Origin: an uncultured Alphaproteobacteria bacterium
GTDB lineage: Bacteria; Pseudomonadota; Alphaproteobacteria; Rhodobacterales; Rhodobacteraceae
Length of the DNA: 64,000 bases
NCBI GenBank assembly: GCA_902537215.1
Contig: CACBAM010000005.1
Location: forward strand, 62,001 to 126,000
Direction: 5' to 3'
How positions within the stretch are numbered: the stretch's first letter is position 1; every line of letters starts with the position of its first letter. Of the stretch, positions 45,340 through 54,601 are shown piece by piece. The notes below the pieces were generated by a model, which was not told the origin of the DNA, searched no databases, and was given only the letters and a program-made list of their open reading frames with translations. Made by a program: the position numbers and the translations under genes.

Positions 45340-46113
45340 TTATTTCTCACTAAGTGAAATCCAGACAGGAACATGGTCTGATGGTTTTTCTTGGTTCCTC
45401 AAAGATGTTTCAATCCAGCTTTTCTCCAGTTTGTCAGCTGCGTTAGGGCTCAAAACTACATGGTCAATTCTAATGCCATTATTTTCCTCCCATGCTCGAC
45501 TTCTATAATCCCACTGAGTGAATAGTGAGTCAGTTTCATTCAATATCCTTATTGCATCTAAGTAACCTAAGTTGAGAAGGTAATTAAATTTAGCTCTAAC
45601 TTGAGAATCAAACAACGCATCCTGTGTCCACTGATCAGGGTACTTACAATCAATATATTGAGGAATTACATTAAAATCTCCTAGAACAATAATCTCTTCT
45701 TCGGAAATAAGAGCTTTTTTACAATATTGATTCAGTCTATCCATCCATTTTAATTTATACTCAAACTTTTCTGTTCCTTTTGGGTTACCATTCGGCAGAT
45801 AAATACATACAAACCTCTTTTCTTGGTAATAGGCTTCAATAAAACGTGATTGTTTATCGTCACTATCACCTGGTAAAATCCTATTTGATAATTTAGCCTC
45901 ACCTTTTGTAAGGATCGCGACTCCATTAAATGACTTTTGGCCGTTAAGGTAACAATGATAGCCAAGCTTTTCAAAGGCAGATCTGGGAAAGTCTGCATCC
46001 TGAATTTTTATCTCTTGAAGGGCTACCACATCTGGATTGGTTTCTTTTAACCACTCAATTAGTGTATCAATCCTTGCTCGCACACCATTAACATTAAAGG
46101 TGACTATTTTCAT
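45340..46113 (-). CDS. xthA: exodeoxyribonuclease III
   Basis: AP endonuclease/3'-exonuclease for base excision repair. Signature residues: NVNGVRAR, VALQEIKIQD (metal Glu), GDFNVIP, IRIDHVVLS and the terminal SDHVPVWISL (catalytic Asp-His). 257 residues, full length. Its stop is one base from the convergent monooxygenase stop, and it lies 8 nt downstream of erpA on the same strand. Confidence 0.95.
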   Translation of the reverse strand: MKIVTFNVNGVRARIDTLIEWLKETNPDVVALQEIKIQDADFPRSAFEKLGYHCYLNGQKSFNGVAILTKGEAKLSNRILPGDSDDKQSRFIEAYYQEKRFVCIYLPNGNPKGTEKFEYKLKWMDRLNQYCKKALISEEEIIVLGDFNVIPQYIDCKYPDQWTQDALFDSQVRAKFNYLLNLGYLDAIRILNETDSLFTQWDYRSRAWEENNGIRIDHVVLSPNAADKLEKSWIETSLRNQEKPSDHVPVWISLSEK

Positions 46114-46121
46114 CCGCTAAT

Positions 46122-46460
46122 CTATTTGAACGAAGGGGAGAAGGAAAAACTTGTGCCACATCCACATGATGAGGTTGCATTAGGGTTATTAATTTTGAAG
46201 CTTGAACCTATAAGCTCTTCACAGTAATCAATTTCTGCACCTTCTAAAAATTGTAAAGAAGTGTTATCTATGATGACTCTACTTTCCTCTTTTTGGAAAA
46301 CTTGGTCGTTTTCATTAACATCATCAACAATATTGAAAATGTATTGAAATCCCGAGCATCCACCACCTTTGACAGCGACTCTTAATGTCTTGCTTTCACA
46401 AGAATCTGCTATTTTTCTAAAGGCTCTGTCAGTTACCCTCGGTGGTATTCTTAAATTCAT
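46122..46460 (-). CDS. erpA: iron-sulfur cluster insertion protein ErpA (A-type carrier)
   Basis: 112-residue HesB/IscA-family carrier. The three cluster-binding cysteines are present: Cys36 in VKGGGCSGFQY and the C-terminal SCGCGTSFS pair. A-type proteins hand Fe-S clusters to apoproteins. Choice of ErpA over IscA rests on the absence of isc/suf neighbours and on the dgt/xthA context common in alphaproteobacteria. Divergent from dgt, 76 nt apart. Confidence 0.88.
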   Translation of the reverse strand: MNLRIPPRVTDRAFRKIADSCESKTLRVAVKGGGCSGFQYIFNIVDDVNENDQVFQKEESRVIIDNTSLQFLEGAEIDYCEELIGSSFKINNPNATSSCGCGTSFSFSPSFK

Positions 46461-46536
46461 TTTTTCTTTCTTTACATTTTACGCTTTAACGTAATATATA
46501 CTTGTCTAATTAAATAGGCAAGAAAAGAGCTTTTTT

Positions 46537-47691
46537 TTGAAGATAGCATCTGATCCCGACAGATCTTTAGGACGAGTGCATGAAGAAAAACCTTGTACTA
46601 TAAGATCAAATTTCCAGAGAGATAGAGATAGAGTTATTCATTCCAAAGCTTTTAGGAAGCTACAAAATAAATCCCAAGTTTTCTTTTCTACAACCAATGA
46701 TATTTTTAGAACCCGACTTACACATACGATTGAAGTCAGTCAAATTGCTAGAACTATCGCAAATCATCTCGGTCTAAATATCGATCTTTGTGAAACAATT
46801 GCCCTCGCCCATGACTTAGGGCACCCTCCTTTTGGCCATACCGGTGAAGAAAGGCTGAATAATCTTATGCAAGAAGTTGGTGGTTTTGACCACAATTTTC
46901 AAACCCTTAAATTAGTCACTACATTAGAGCAACAATACGTAAAGTTTTCTGGGCTGAATTTATGTTTTGAGTCATTAGATGGGATAGTTAAGCACAATGG
47001 ACCTATTGATAAAAAAGACAAGATTATTAGGTTCTTTTGGGATGAGAATATTGCGTTGGGAGAGGGTGATGGTGAACACCATTTAAGCCTATTCCCATCT
47101 TTAGAGGCGCAAGTAGCATCACTATCTGATGATATCGCCTATTGTGCACACGATATTGCTGATGGACATGAAGCGGGAATTTTGTCCTATAAGAACTTAA
47201 GGACTTCTCCATTTTTTGAAGAATTTCTGGTGTCAGAACAACCCAGAGAATATCATGACTCGCTTTCAGTAGGGCAAGGTTGCAGAGATTTAATAAGATA
47301 TTTGGTGAACGATTTAATTTTTCAAACACAAAAGAACATTAAAGACCGCCAAAAGAATGCATCTGGTACCAAAACCTCAAATCTAATTGCATTTTCCTCC
47401 GGAACAGTCAAAAAAGTGGTAGAATTAAAGAAATATCTTTTTAAAAACCTATATAGAAGTGAGGAGATAAATACTATGAGAAGCCAAGCTGAGGAAGTAG
47501 TAAACACTTTATTCAAATATTATTCCGATAACTTGGATGCTATACCGCTCTCATTTAGAGAGAATAAATATTACTCAAAATTTAAATCGTTCAGACAAAA
47601 GAAATTAAATCTGGTTGGAGATTTCATTGCTAGTATGACCGATAAGGAAGCACTAGAGACTTTTGGTCAAATAAAAATATGCGTTAAATAG
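46537..47691 (+). CDS. dgt: deoxyguanosinetriphosphate triphosphohydrolase-like protein
   Basis: HD-domain dNTP triphosphohydrolase. The metal site is RLTHTIEVSQIAR plus LAHDLGHPPFGHTGE, with a further Asp in SLSDDIAYCAHDIADG. The N-terminal FQRDRDRVIHSKAFRKLQNKSQVF is characteristic of dGTPase-like proteins of alphaproteobacteria, which control dNTP pools. 384 residues from TTG 46537. It lies 21 nt before argS. Confidence 0.93.
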   Translation: MKIASDPDRSLGRVHEEKPCTIRSNFQRDRDRVIHSKAFRKLQNKSQVFFSTTNDIFRTRLTHTIEVSQIARTIANHLGLNIDLCETIALAHDLGHPPFGHTGEERLNNLMQEVGGFDHNFQTLKLVTTLEQQYVKFSGLNLCFESLDGIVKHNGPIDKKDKIIRFFWDENIALGEGDGEHHLSLFPSLEAQVASLSDDIAYCAHDIADGHEAGILSYKNLRTSPFFEEFLVSEQPREYHDSLSVGQGCRDLIRYLVNDLIFQTQKNIKDRQKNASGTKTSNLIAFSSGTVKKVVELKKYLFKNLYRSEEINTMRSQAEEVVNTLFKYYSDNLDAIPLSFRENKYYSKFKSFRQKKLNLVGDFIASMTDKEALETFGQIKICVK

Positions 47692-47712
47692 GAAAATCTG
47701 AGGGAGCAAAAA

Positions 47713-49458
47713 TTGGATATTGTCAATATTTTACGAGATAAGATCCTTAATAGTGTCAATCAATTGGTTGATGAAAAAAATTTAAAACAGTCTATTAACA
47801 TGAATAATATTGTGGTGGAGAGACCTAAGAGGCAACACCAAGGAGATTATTCTACAAACGCTGCGATGGTTCTTGGGAAAGCACTTTCTTCTAACCCTAG
47901 GGATTTAGGAGAAATAATTAGTCTTAAGTTAAGTGATAGCGAGCTGATATCCAGTGTATCGCTTGATGGGCCAGGGTTCCTTAATATAACAATTAATCCT
48001 AAGTTCTGGGACAGGCTAATATATGAGATAAATTCATCTAACAATCGATATGGAGAGGAAAGCTTTGGGGGTGGAAAAAAAGTAAACTTAGAATATGTAT
48101 CTGCAAACCCGACAGGCCCTCTTCATCTTGGGCATGTAAGAGGAGCTGTATTTGGAGATGTTCTTTCTAGGATATTGGAGTTTGTAGGTTTCAAAGTCAC
48201 TCGGGAATATTATGTTAATGATGGTGGAGCGCAAATTGGTATTTTAGTTAGAACCATATATTTTAGATATCTAGAAAAGTTGGGAGAAGTTATAGAGCTC
48301 CCAGACGAATGCTATCCTGGAGATTATCTAATTCCAATAGCTGAAAAGCTGATAGACAAATATGGAAACAAACTCAAAAATCTCAGAGAGGTTGAGAGAG
48401 ATAATATTATTCGCAGTTTTTCTATAGAGCATATGATGGAAATAATTAAAGCGGATTTAAAGTCTCTAAATATAGAGATGGATAATTTTTTCTCGGAGCA
48501 GGCAATGATCGATTCCAATGAAATAGATAAATCCATTAGCGCACTTAAAGATAAAGGGTTGATTTACACAGGAATAATTGACGCACCTAAAGGTAAGATT
48601 TATGCCGATTGGAAGGCACGAGAACAACTATTGTTTAAATCAACCGAATTTGATGATGATATTGATCGACCAATAAAAAAATCTGATGGATCATGGACTT
48701 ACTTTGCACCTGACCTAGCCTATCACGCAGACAAGTTAAATAGGGGCTTTGATGTTGTAATAGATGTTTTAGGAGCTGACCATAGTGGATATGTAAGCCG
48801 CTTGAAAGCAGTCATAAATGCATTTGCTGAAAAAAATATTGAGTTTGAAGTAAAGCTCGTACAACTAGTAAAACTCATTAAAAATAAAAAAGTCCTGAAG
48901 ATGTCAAAAAGGGCTGGTGATTATATACTTATTCAAGATCTTTTAAAGGAGGTTAGCTCTGACGTTATAAGATTTGTCATGCTTAGCAGAAATAATGATA
49001 TTCCACTAGATTTTGATATTGATTTGACGCTTTCTAAGTCAAAAGATAATCCCGTATTTTATGTTAATTATGCACACGCAAGGGTAGTTTCAGTGTTTAA
49101 AAGGGCAGAGGAATTAAACATTTGGCCGTTATCGAAGATGGAAAATTTAGAGAACAAGAACTATACATACATGGAGCGCGAATTGGCCTTGGTAAAAAAA
49201 CTTTCAGAGTGGCCAAATGTTGTGAAACAATCAGCCAGATATCATGAACCCCATAGAATTGTTTACTACTTAAGCGAGGTAGCATCTTCTTTTCACAGTC
49301 TATATCAATCCTCGAGTGACTCTATTCCTTATAGATTTATAGTCGAGGGATCAAAAGAATTATGTATGAAGCGTTTGGTTTTAGCAAAGTCCACCCAGAT
49401 AGTCATAAAGAACGGGCTTTCTATTCTAGGTATTGTTCCTTTGGATGAAATGTATTAG
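47713..49458 (+). CDS. argS: arginyl-tRNA synthetase
   Basis: Class I aminoacyl-tRNA synthetase. An N-terminal ArgRS-specific domain is followed by the HIGH-type motif NPTGPLHLGHVRGAVFGD, the YVNDGGAQI stretch, and the KMSKRAGDYI signature. The C-terminal helical anticodon domain is complete. 581 residues. TTG start 47713 with the strong GAGGGAG site 7 nt upstream. Followed closely by the SPOR-domain gene. Confidence 0.96.
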   Translation: MDIVNILRDKILNSVNQLVDEKNLKQSINMNNIVVERPKRQHQGDYSTNAAMVLGKALSSNPRDLGEIISLKLSDSELISSVSLDGPGFLNITINPKFWDRLIYEINSSNNRYGEESFGGGKKVNLEYVSANPTGPLHLGHVRGAVFGDVLSRILEFVGFKVTREYYVNDGGAQIGILVRTIYFRYLEKLGEVIELPDECYPGDYLIPIAEKLIDKYGNKLKNLREVERDNIIRSFSIEHMMEIIKADLKSLNIEMDNFFSEQAMIDSNEIDKSISALKDKGLIYTGIIDAPKGKIYADWKAREQLLFKSTEFDDDIDRPIKKSDGSWTYFAPDLAYHADKLNRGFDVVIDVLGADHSGYVSRLKAVINAFAEKNIEFEVKLVQLVKLIKNKKVLKMSKRAGDYILIQDLLKEVSSDVIRFVMLSRNNDIPLDFDIDLTLSKSKDNPVFYVNYAHARVVSVFKRAEELNIWPLSKMENLENKNYTYMERELALVKKLSEWPNVVKQSARYHEPHRIVYYLSEVASSFHSLYQSSSDSIPYRFIVEGSKELCMKRLVLAKSTQIVIKNGLSILGIVPLDEMY

Positions 49459-49472
49459 AGTTAGAATAAAAA

Positions 49473-50204
49473 ATGAGTGAACAGGCACACGATATCACAT
49501 CTTATACCACAGAGAAGAAGACCACATTTGATTATTTGTTCTTAGCTGGAAGTTGGTTGGTAAGCTGTTTTTCATTGGTTATCATAGGTCTTATATCCTA
49601 TTGGGCGATTAAAATTCCTGAAAAAAGTGTAAATAGTTTACCTATAATTAATGCTTTAAAAGGAGATATAAGGATTGAACCTGATGACCCTGGTGGAAAA
49701 TTATTTGATGAGGAAGATTTATCAATTTACCAAAACTTTGAGAGTGATCCCAGGATTCCAGAAAAAAACGAAATAATTTTGAAAAATTCAGACCAGAATT
49801 TTGTAAATCTTCGAAAAGAAATAAAGGTCAACGAACTCAGTAAAGATAGTCAGAAAAATTTAACCTCAGCTATTGAGGATGCTTTAAGAGAGGTTGTGAA
49901 TACCAATAAAGAAAAAAATGATGAGCCAGAAGCCAAAAACCAGCAGGGGATGGTGAAACTTTATTTAGGCTCATTCGACACGTTGTTGCAAGCAGATGAA
50001 TTCAGACAATTCATAAAAAGAAGAAACCATACCCTTTTAAATATTAACAACTTAAAAGTTTTTGAGCAGTTAGAAGGAGAAACAATTTTTTTTCGGGTGG
50101 AGTTGACTAATATTGGCTCCGAAGAAGAAGGTAAAAAGTTGTGTTCGATACTTTCTAGTAGACAGTTTTCGTGCCTATTGTTAAATGAACTAGGTAGTAA
50201 TTAA
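49473..50204 (+). CDS. SPOR-domain membrane protein
   Basis: 243 residues: a cytoplasmic N-terminus, one membrane helix (about residues 25-47), the IRIEPDDPGGKLF motif seen in alphaproteobacterial SPOR proteins encoded after argS, a charged linker, and a C-terminal SPOR-like domain (from about 160, KLYLGSFDTLLQADEFRQF). SPOR domains bind denuded glycan strands at the septum. It lies between argS and scpA. Confidence 0.8.
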   Translation: MSEQAHDITSYTTEKKTTFDYLFLAGSWLVSCFSLVIIGLISYWAIKIPEKSVNSLPIINALKGDIRIEPDDPGGKLFDEEDLSIYQNFESDPRIPEKNEIILKNSDQNFVNLRKEIKVNELSKDSQKNLTSAIEDALREVVNTNKEKNDEPEAKNQQGMVKLYLGSFDTLLQADEFRQFIKRRNHTLLNINNLKVFEQLEGETIFFRVELTNIGSEEEGKKLCSILSSRQFSCLLLNELGSN

Positions 50205-50211
50205 TAGAGAA

Positions 50212-50988
50212 ATGGATCAATCAACAGAATATCACAAAGATATCAAGCCTGCATTATATGTCAGTTTAGATGGATTTGAGGGTCCGTTGGATCTTTTGCT
50301 TACGCTCGCAAAGAATCAGAAGGTGGACCTAAAGAAATTACAGTTAGGTATTCTTGCTGATCAATTCTTAGATTATCTTAGGGACCAAAGGTATAAGTTC
50401 AAATTAGAATTTGCCGGAGACTATCTAGTCATGGCCTCATGGCTCACGTTATTAAAAAGTCAATTAATTATTCCTGATGATGAGCTCAAAAAGGAAGATG
50501 CTGATAAGATTAATGAACTATTAGCATTAAGACTTCAAAGATTAGCTAAAATAAGAGAAAATGCTATTTGGCTATTTGATAGACCGCAGCTTTTTAGAAA
50601 TTTTTTTCCAAGCAGTCTCAATCGAGATGAAAGAGTGATTAAAGAAGATTTTTTAAAGGTTCAGTTGGCAGATATATTAAAGGCCTATGTGGGGATTGTA
50701 GACAAGAAAAATTATGAAGTACCTATGGGTACCAAAGAGGAATATTTATTTTTAGACAAAGCGATTAGCTTTATCGAGCAAAAAGTTAAAGGATCAGAAG
50801 CATTAATTAGTTTCCCAAGTTTGGTTAAGGAAATACATGCTTTATCAGGAATCGAAGCCAAGCGTTGTGCTGCATCTATTTTCTGCGGATTGCTTGAATA
50901 TACAAAATTAGGAAAAATTCAAATGAAGCAAGGAAGTGCCTTTTCTATTTTAGAGTTGGCTAAAGTTAGAAACGGAAATACGGTTTAA
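50212..50988 (+). CDS. scpA: segregation and condensation protein ScpA
   Basis: Kleisin subunit of the SMC-ScpAB condensin that compacts and segregates the chromosome. The N-terminal signature is DGFEGPLDLLLTLAKNQKVDLKK, followed by YLVMASWLTLLKSQLIIP. 258 residues. It starts 7 nt after the SPOR gene, where many relatives have nagZ in between, and its TAA overlaps the ATG of scpB. Confidence 0.95.
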   Translation: MDQSTEYHKDIKPALYVSLDGFEGPLDLLLTLAKNQKVDLKKLQLGILADQFLDYLRDQRYKFKLEFAGDYLVMASWLTLLKSQLIIPDDELKKEDADKINELLALRLQRLAKIRENAIWLFDRPQLFRNFFPSSLNRDERVIKEDFLKVQLADILKAYVGIVDKKNYEVPMGTKEEYLFLDKAISFIEQKVKGSEALISFPSLVKEIHALSGIEAKRCAASIFCGLLEYTKLGKIQMKQGSAFSILELAKVRNGNTV

Positions 50989-51539
50989 TGGAATTATCTC
51001 TGAACCAGCAAGATATGGAGAGAGTTATTGAAGCACTACTGTTTACTTCCTCAGAGCCACTTCTAATTACAGATTTAAAGAAAAATTTGCCTCAAAATGT
51101 GGATATAGAGTCTATAATTGAAACACTACAAAAACATTATGAGACAAGAGGCGTTAATTTAAAGCGCGTCGGAAATTCAATTGCTTTACGAACTGCTAAG
51201 GATTTAGATCATGTATTCGTTAAGAAAATGGTTGCTAAGAAAACCTTATCAAGGGCTGCAAGAGAAACCTTAGCTATAGTAGCATATCATCAACCAGTTA
51301 CTAAGCTAGAAATAGAAGAAATTAGAGGCGTTAGTGTGGGGTCGGGTACAATCGATATATTGATGGATTTAGAATGGATAAAATTCGGTAGAAGGAAATT
51401 AAGTCCAGGCCGTCCTGTAACTTTCCAAATAACCGATAAGTTTCTTGATTATTTTGATTTAAGTAGTCCAGAAGATCTTCCAGGGGTTAAGGAACTTAAA
51501 GATCTTGGGTTATCCGTAAAAAAATTAAACCGATATTAG
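50988..51539 (+). CDS. scpB: segregation and condensation protein ScpB
   Basis: Winged-helix partner of ScpA. Recognised by MERVIEALLFTSSEPL at the N-terminus and by TLAIVAYHQPVTKLEIEEIRGVSVG, the most conserved ScpB segment. 183 residues. Coupled to scpA by a one-base overlap. Its stop is one base from the end of the convergent dCTP deaminase gene, so there is no room for a terminator. Confidence 0.95.
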   Translation: MELSLNQQDMERVIEALLFTSSEPLLITDLKKNLPQNVDIESIIETLQKHYETRGVNLKRVGNSIALRTAKDLDHVFVKKMVAKKTLSRAARETLAIVAYHQPVTKLEIEEIRGVSVGSGTIDILMDLEWIKFGRRKLSPGRPVTFQITDKFLDYFDLSSPEDLPGVKELKDLGLSVKKLNRY

Positions 51540-51540
51540 C

Positions 51541-52647
51541 CTACTTCCAATTTTTAAAATGCTTGGATAACTTAAGTGTTTGTCCCTGGTAATTAGAGCC
51601 ACTTCTTTCTCCATACATTACACTTGGTATGCTAGATAGCGTCTCATACATAAGTTTACCAATAATCTGACTGTCTTCCAGTATAAATGGGGTTTCGTGA
51701 CATCTAATTTCAAGTACAGCCTTCGAGCGCTTGTCCACAGAATTTTTTGTGAAACCAAAGCCAGGATCAAAAAAACCAGCATAATGTACGCGAAACTCTC
51801 CCATCCTCACTTCATAAGGAACCATCTCGGCAGCTGTTTGGGGTGGTATGGTAATATACTCTTTACTTCTTAGAATATAAAATGCTCCTGGCATTAAAGT
51901 TATGTAACCCTTTTTTGAGAATAGTCTTTCCCAAAAAGTTTCTACTTTGTAGAAGTTAAGCTTACTTAAATTAATTGCGGGGCAACTTTTTCTTGCTTTG
52001 AAGCCAATTGGTTCATTCTCTTTACCCTTTAAATTGACAGAGATTGTAATGCCGTTATCAATCTGCGTTGCATTTTCTACGATATTAAATCTAGTATTTA
52101 GCTTTTCTAGTTGTCGGTCAGTTATAATTTGTTGCTCGTTATGAAATCGTAGCTGGTTTAATGTTATCCCTTCCTTGATTGTTATTGAAAAAGATATAGG
52201 AGCTATCTCCACATAAACTTTTCCCTTATAACCTTTGCTGACTCGATCAAAACAGCCAGAATTATCGGAGATCAATCGTGTTAATATGTCTAATCTTCCA
52301 GTTGAACTTTTGGCATTAGCTACCGCCGAAATGTTACCTGGCAAACTTAATTCTTCCTGTATTTGTACTATATAAATTTTACCCTTCACAAGTGTCTTAA
52401 AGTTACCAATATCTATCTCTCTCCTTTTTAATTTAGATAGCTTTTGTCTGACAGTTTTCTTGGGTCCAGGTAAAAATGAAGCTTCAACTTCCCAACAATT
52501 TTTAGAAAGTCGTAAGTCCATACTAGCAGGTTGGATTTGGTTGTCCGTTAAAGGTCGCAGACACTTTATAGATGATTGTTTATGTAAAGCTTTTATCAGC
52601 TCCGCAGAAAGAGCCCCTTTTCTTTTGAAAAGCATTAATTTACTCAT
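51541..52647 (-). CDS. dcd: 2'-deoxycytidine 5'-triphosphate deaminase (two-domain Dcd)
   Basis: 368 residues, about twice the length of E. coli Dcd. It matches the tandem dUTPase/dCTP-deaminase-fold form common in alphaproteobacteria: first repeat NQIQPASMDLRLS with ANAKSSTGRLDILTRL, second with VHYAGFFDPGFGF and RCHETPFILED. It deaminates dCTP to dUTP. ATG 52647 lies only 4 nt from the 3' end of the upstream tRNA-Pro, so no Shine-Dalgarno site is available; ATG 52635 is an alternative start. Confidence 0.87.
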   Translation of the reverse strand: MSKLMLFKRKGALSAELIKALHKQSSIKCLRPLTDNQIQPASMDLRLSKNCWEVEASFLPGPKKTVRQKLSKLKRREIDIGNFKTLVKGKIYIVQIQEELSLPGNISAVANAKSSTGRLDILTRLISDNSGCFDRVSKGYKGKVYVEIAPISFSITIKEGITLNQLRFHNEQQIITDRQLEKLNTRFNIVENATQIDNGITISVNLKGKENEPIGFKARKSCPAINLSKLNFYKVETFWERLFSKKGYITLMPGAFYILRSKEYITIPPQTAAEMVPYEVRMGEFRVHYAGFFDPGFGFTKNSVDKRSKAVLEIRCHETPFILEDSQIIGKLMYETLSSIPSVMYGERSGSNYQGQTLKLSKHFKNWK

Positions 52648-52651
52648 TTGT

Positions 52652-52728
52652 TGGTCGGGCTAGCGAGATTTGAACTCACGACCTTTCGTCCCCCAGACGA
52701 ACGCGCTACCAGACTGCGCCATAGCCCG
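52652..52728 (-). tRNA. tRNA-Pro (anticodon GGG)
   Basis: 77 nt including an encoded CCA. The 7-bp acceptor stem is CGGGCTA with TAGCCCG. The D-arm region is GCGCAGTCTGGTAGCGC. The anticodon stem TTCGT/ACGAA holds the loop CTGGGGG, so the anticodon is GGG. The T-arm is CGTGAGTTCAAATCTCG-like, with TTCAAAT. Discriminator A, then CCA. It lies 7 nt downstream of merR and 4 nt upstream of dcd on the same strand. Confidence 0.95.
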
Positions 52729-52735
52729 CTGTTAA

Positions 52736-53203
52736 TCAAATATTTTTTCTAGCTATCATTTTTTCTCGTAACTTATTTAAAGATGCTATTAGGGAATAAA
52801 TCTCAAGCTTTTTCTCTTTACTAGAGAGGCTTTTAATAATGATAGTCCTTTTCCCGGTATGGTTAAATTTAATTTGTATTTTTTGTTTTTCAACGGCTAA
52901 GTAGTCATCTATTGCCTCATTTGGTCGAGCAACGATAAACTCTTTACCTTTTTTTATAATGGTCTCTTTAACCTTTTTTATCGTAAAATTTTTCCCATGG
53001 AGAAGGGTTTTAATGCCTTTTAGAAAATCAATGTCTCTCGGTCTATAATATCTTCGTCCCCCCTTTCCCCTCATAGGTCTTATTTGTTTAAACTGGCTTT
53101 CCCAGAAACGAATTACGTATGGTTGTAACTCTAATTCTCCAGCGACTTCAGATATGGTGCGAAAAGCTTTAGGTGCTTTTTGAGTATCAAATTTTATGCT
53201 CAA
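52736..53203 (-). CDS. MerR family transcriptional regulator
   Basis: 155-residue regulator with an N-terminal MerR-type winged helix: [24 protein letters not shown], then [18 protein letters not shown]. The C-terminal part is short and basic with no obvious ligand-binding cysteines. It matches the MerR gene that follows ihfA in alphaproteobacteria, whose regulon is undefined. Start TTG 53203 overlaps the ihfA stop. Confidence 0.9.
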   Translation of the reverse strand: MSIKFDTQKAPKAFRTISEVAGELELQPYVIRFWESQFKQIRPMRGKGGRRYYRPRDIDFLKGIKTLLHGKNFTIKKVKETIIKKGKEFIVARPNEAIDDYLAVEKQKIQIKFNHTGKRTIIIKSLSSKEKKLEIYSLIASLNKLREKMIARKNI

Positions 53204-53502
53204 TTTTTCTCAGACTTGTTAATGCGCTCTTTCATTAATTTGGAGGGTTTGAAGCTTATTACTCGCCGTGCATTTATAGTAGCTGCTACCCCAGTTTTCG
53301 GATTTCTGCCAATCCTTTCTCGTTTTTGTCTTGGAGTAAAAGTACCAAATGAGGAAAGTTTCACGCTTTTACCATCAATTAGTGCGTTCGATATCTGGTC
53401 CAAGACAGTCTCTAACATATGGGCAGATTCATGTTTTGATAGCCCTACATGTCTAAAAAGTGCCTCACTAATATCTTGGCGAGTTAATGTTCTGCGTACC
53501 AT
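53200..53502 (-). CDS. ihfA: integration host factor subunit alpha
   Basis: 100-residue DNA-bending histone-like protein. It has the HU/IHF fold with [44 protein letters not shown] and the Pro-containing beta arm. IHF-alpha rather than HU or IHF-beta is chosen from the N-terminal [13 protein letters not shown] and the plsX/merR context. 65 nt after plsX. Confidence 0.93.
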   Translation of the reverse strand: MVRRTLTRQDISEALFRHVGLSKHESAHMLETVLDQISNALIDGKSVKLSSFGTFTPRQKRERIGRNPKTGVAATINARRVISFKPSKLMKERINKSEKN

Positions 53503-53567
53503 CTTAATCTCCCCTTACAAATTAATTTAAGTAATATTGCTATGTCAACTTAAGTTTTTACAGTAGG

Positions 53568-54566
53568 CTAGGTGGATTTTGTTTTACACATATTCTTGGC
53601 TAGTTTTAACGCTGAGTAAAAGCTTTTGGAGTCAGAACTACCATGGGATTTTATTACTAGACCGTTTAAACCAACAAAGACCCCTCCATTAAGAGTTCGC
53701 GGGTCCATTCTTTCTTTAAGTCGCCTAAGCTTTCTTTTCATTAAGAGACCCATGAATACTCCAGATATAGATGAACTAAACTCATCCAAGAAAAATTTTT
53801 TAATTAAATTTGCCGTGCCTTCAGCTGTTTTTAAAGCGATGTTTCCACTAAAACCGTCGGTCACTATAACATCAGCTTTATCAGATGAAAAATCGCTACC
53901 TTCTACGAACCCGACGTACTCTATTTCTCCACCTGTGAAAGTTTCTATAAACAGCTCTGATGCTTTTCTCAACTGTTCATTCCCTTTATGTGTTTCTGTA
54001 CCAACGTTCAATAATCCCACTTTGACCTTTCGTGTATTAAAAACTTTGGAGAATATATCTGAGCCGAAGTTAGAGTAAGCGAGCAGATCAGATGGCTGTG
54101 CCTTGACATCAGCTCCAGCGTCTAGAACAACATTAAAACCTTGGTCAGACGTTGAAGGCCAAAAGATAGCAATAGCAGGTCTTTTAACATCTGGAAGTTT
54201 TCTCAAGAGTAGAGTTGAAATAGCCATTAAAGATCCAGTGTTTCCACATGAAACTGCGACTTCTGCTTTTGATGATTTAACACTTTCTATTGAATTCCAC
54301 ATACTTGAGTTTTTCCCTCCCCTAATTGATTGAGAAGGTTTATCCCCCATTTGGATTACTTTGTCACAGTGCCTAATCTTACACATCTTTTTTATATCAG
54401 GATATTTATCAAGCGCTCTGGACAAAACTTGTTTATCGCCATGCAAAAGCAAGGTGTCATTAGTATTTTCAGAACAAAACTGATTTACTCCTCCGATAAT
54501 ATCATCTGCAGAGTTGTCGCCTCCCATACAATCGACTGAGAGAGTGATTTTATTATCTCTTATCAT
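53568..54566 (-). CDS. plsX: phosphate acyltransferase PlsX
   Basis: Converts acyl-ACP to acyl-phosphate for phospholipid synthesis. Signature regions: LSVDCMGGDNSADDIIGG, SIRGGKNSSMWNSIE, SCGNTGSLMA, LDAGADVKAQPSDLLAYSNFG, VEGSDFSSDKADVIVTDGFSGNIALK. 332 residues. It normally precedes fabH; here ihfA follows directly. Confidence 0.95.
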   Translation of the reverse strand: MIRDNKITLSVDCMGGDNSADDIIGGVNQFCSENTNDTLLLHGDKQVLSRALDKYPDIKKMCKIRHCDKVIQMGDKPSQSIRGGKNSSMWNSIESVKSSKAEVAVSCGNTGSLMAISTLLLRKLPDVKRPAIAIFWPSTSDQGFNVVLDAGADVKAQPSDLLAYSNFGSDIFSKVFNTRKVKVGLLNVGTETHKGNEQLRKASELFIETFTGGEIEYVGFVEGSDFSSDKADVIVTDGFSGNIALKTAEGTANLIKKFFLDEFSSSISGVFMGLLMKRKLRRLKERMDPRTLNGGVFVGLNGLVIKSHGSSDSKSFYSALKLAKNMCKTKST

Positions 54567-54601
54567 TAGCCTTCAGGTATACCTAATCTAGCTAAATAAC
54601 G

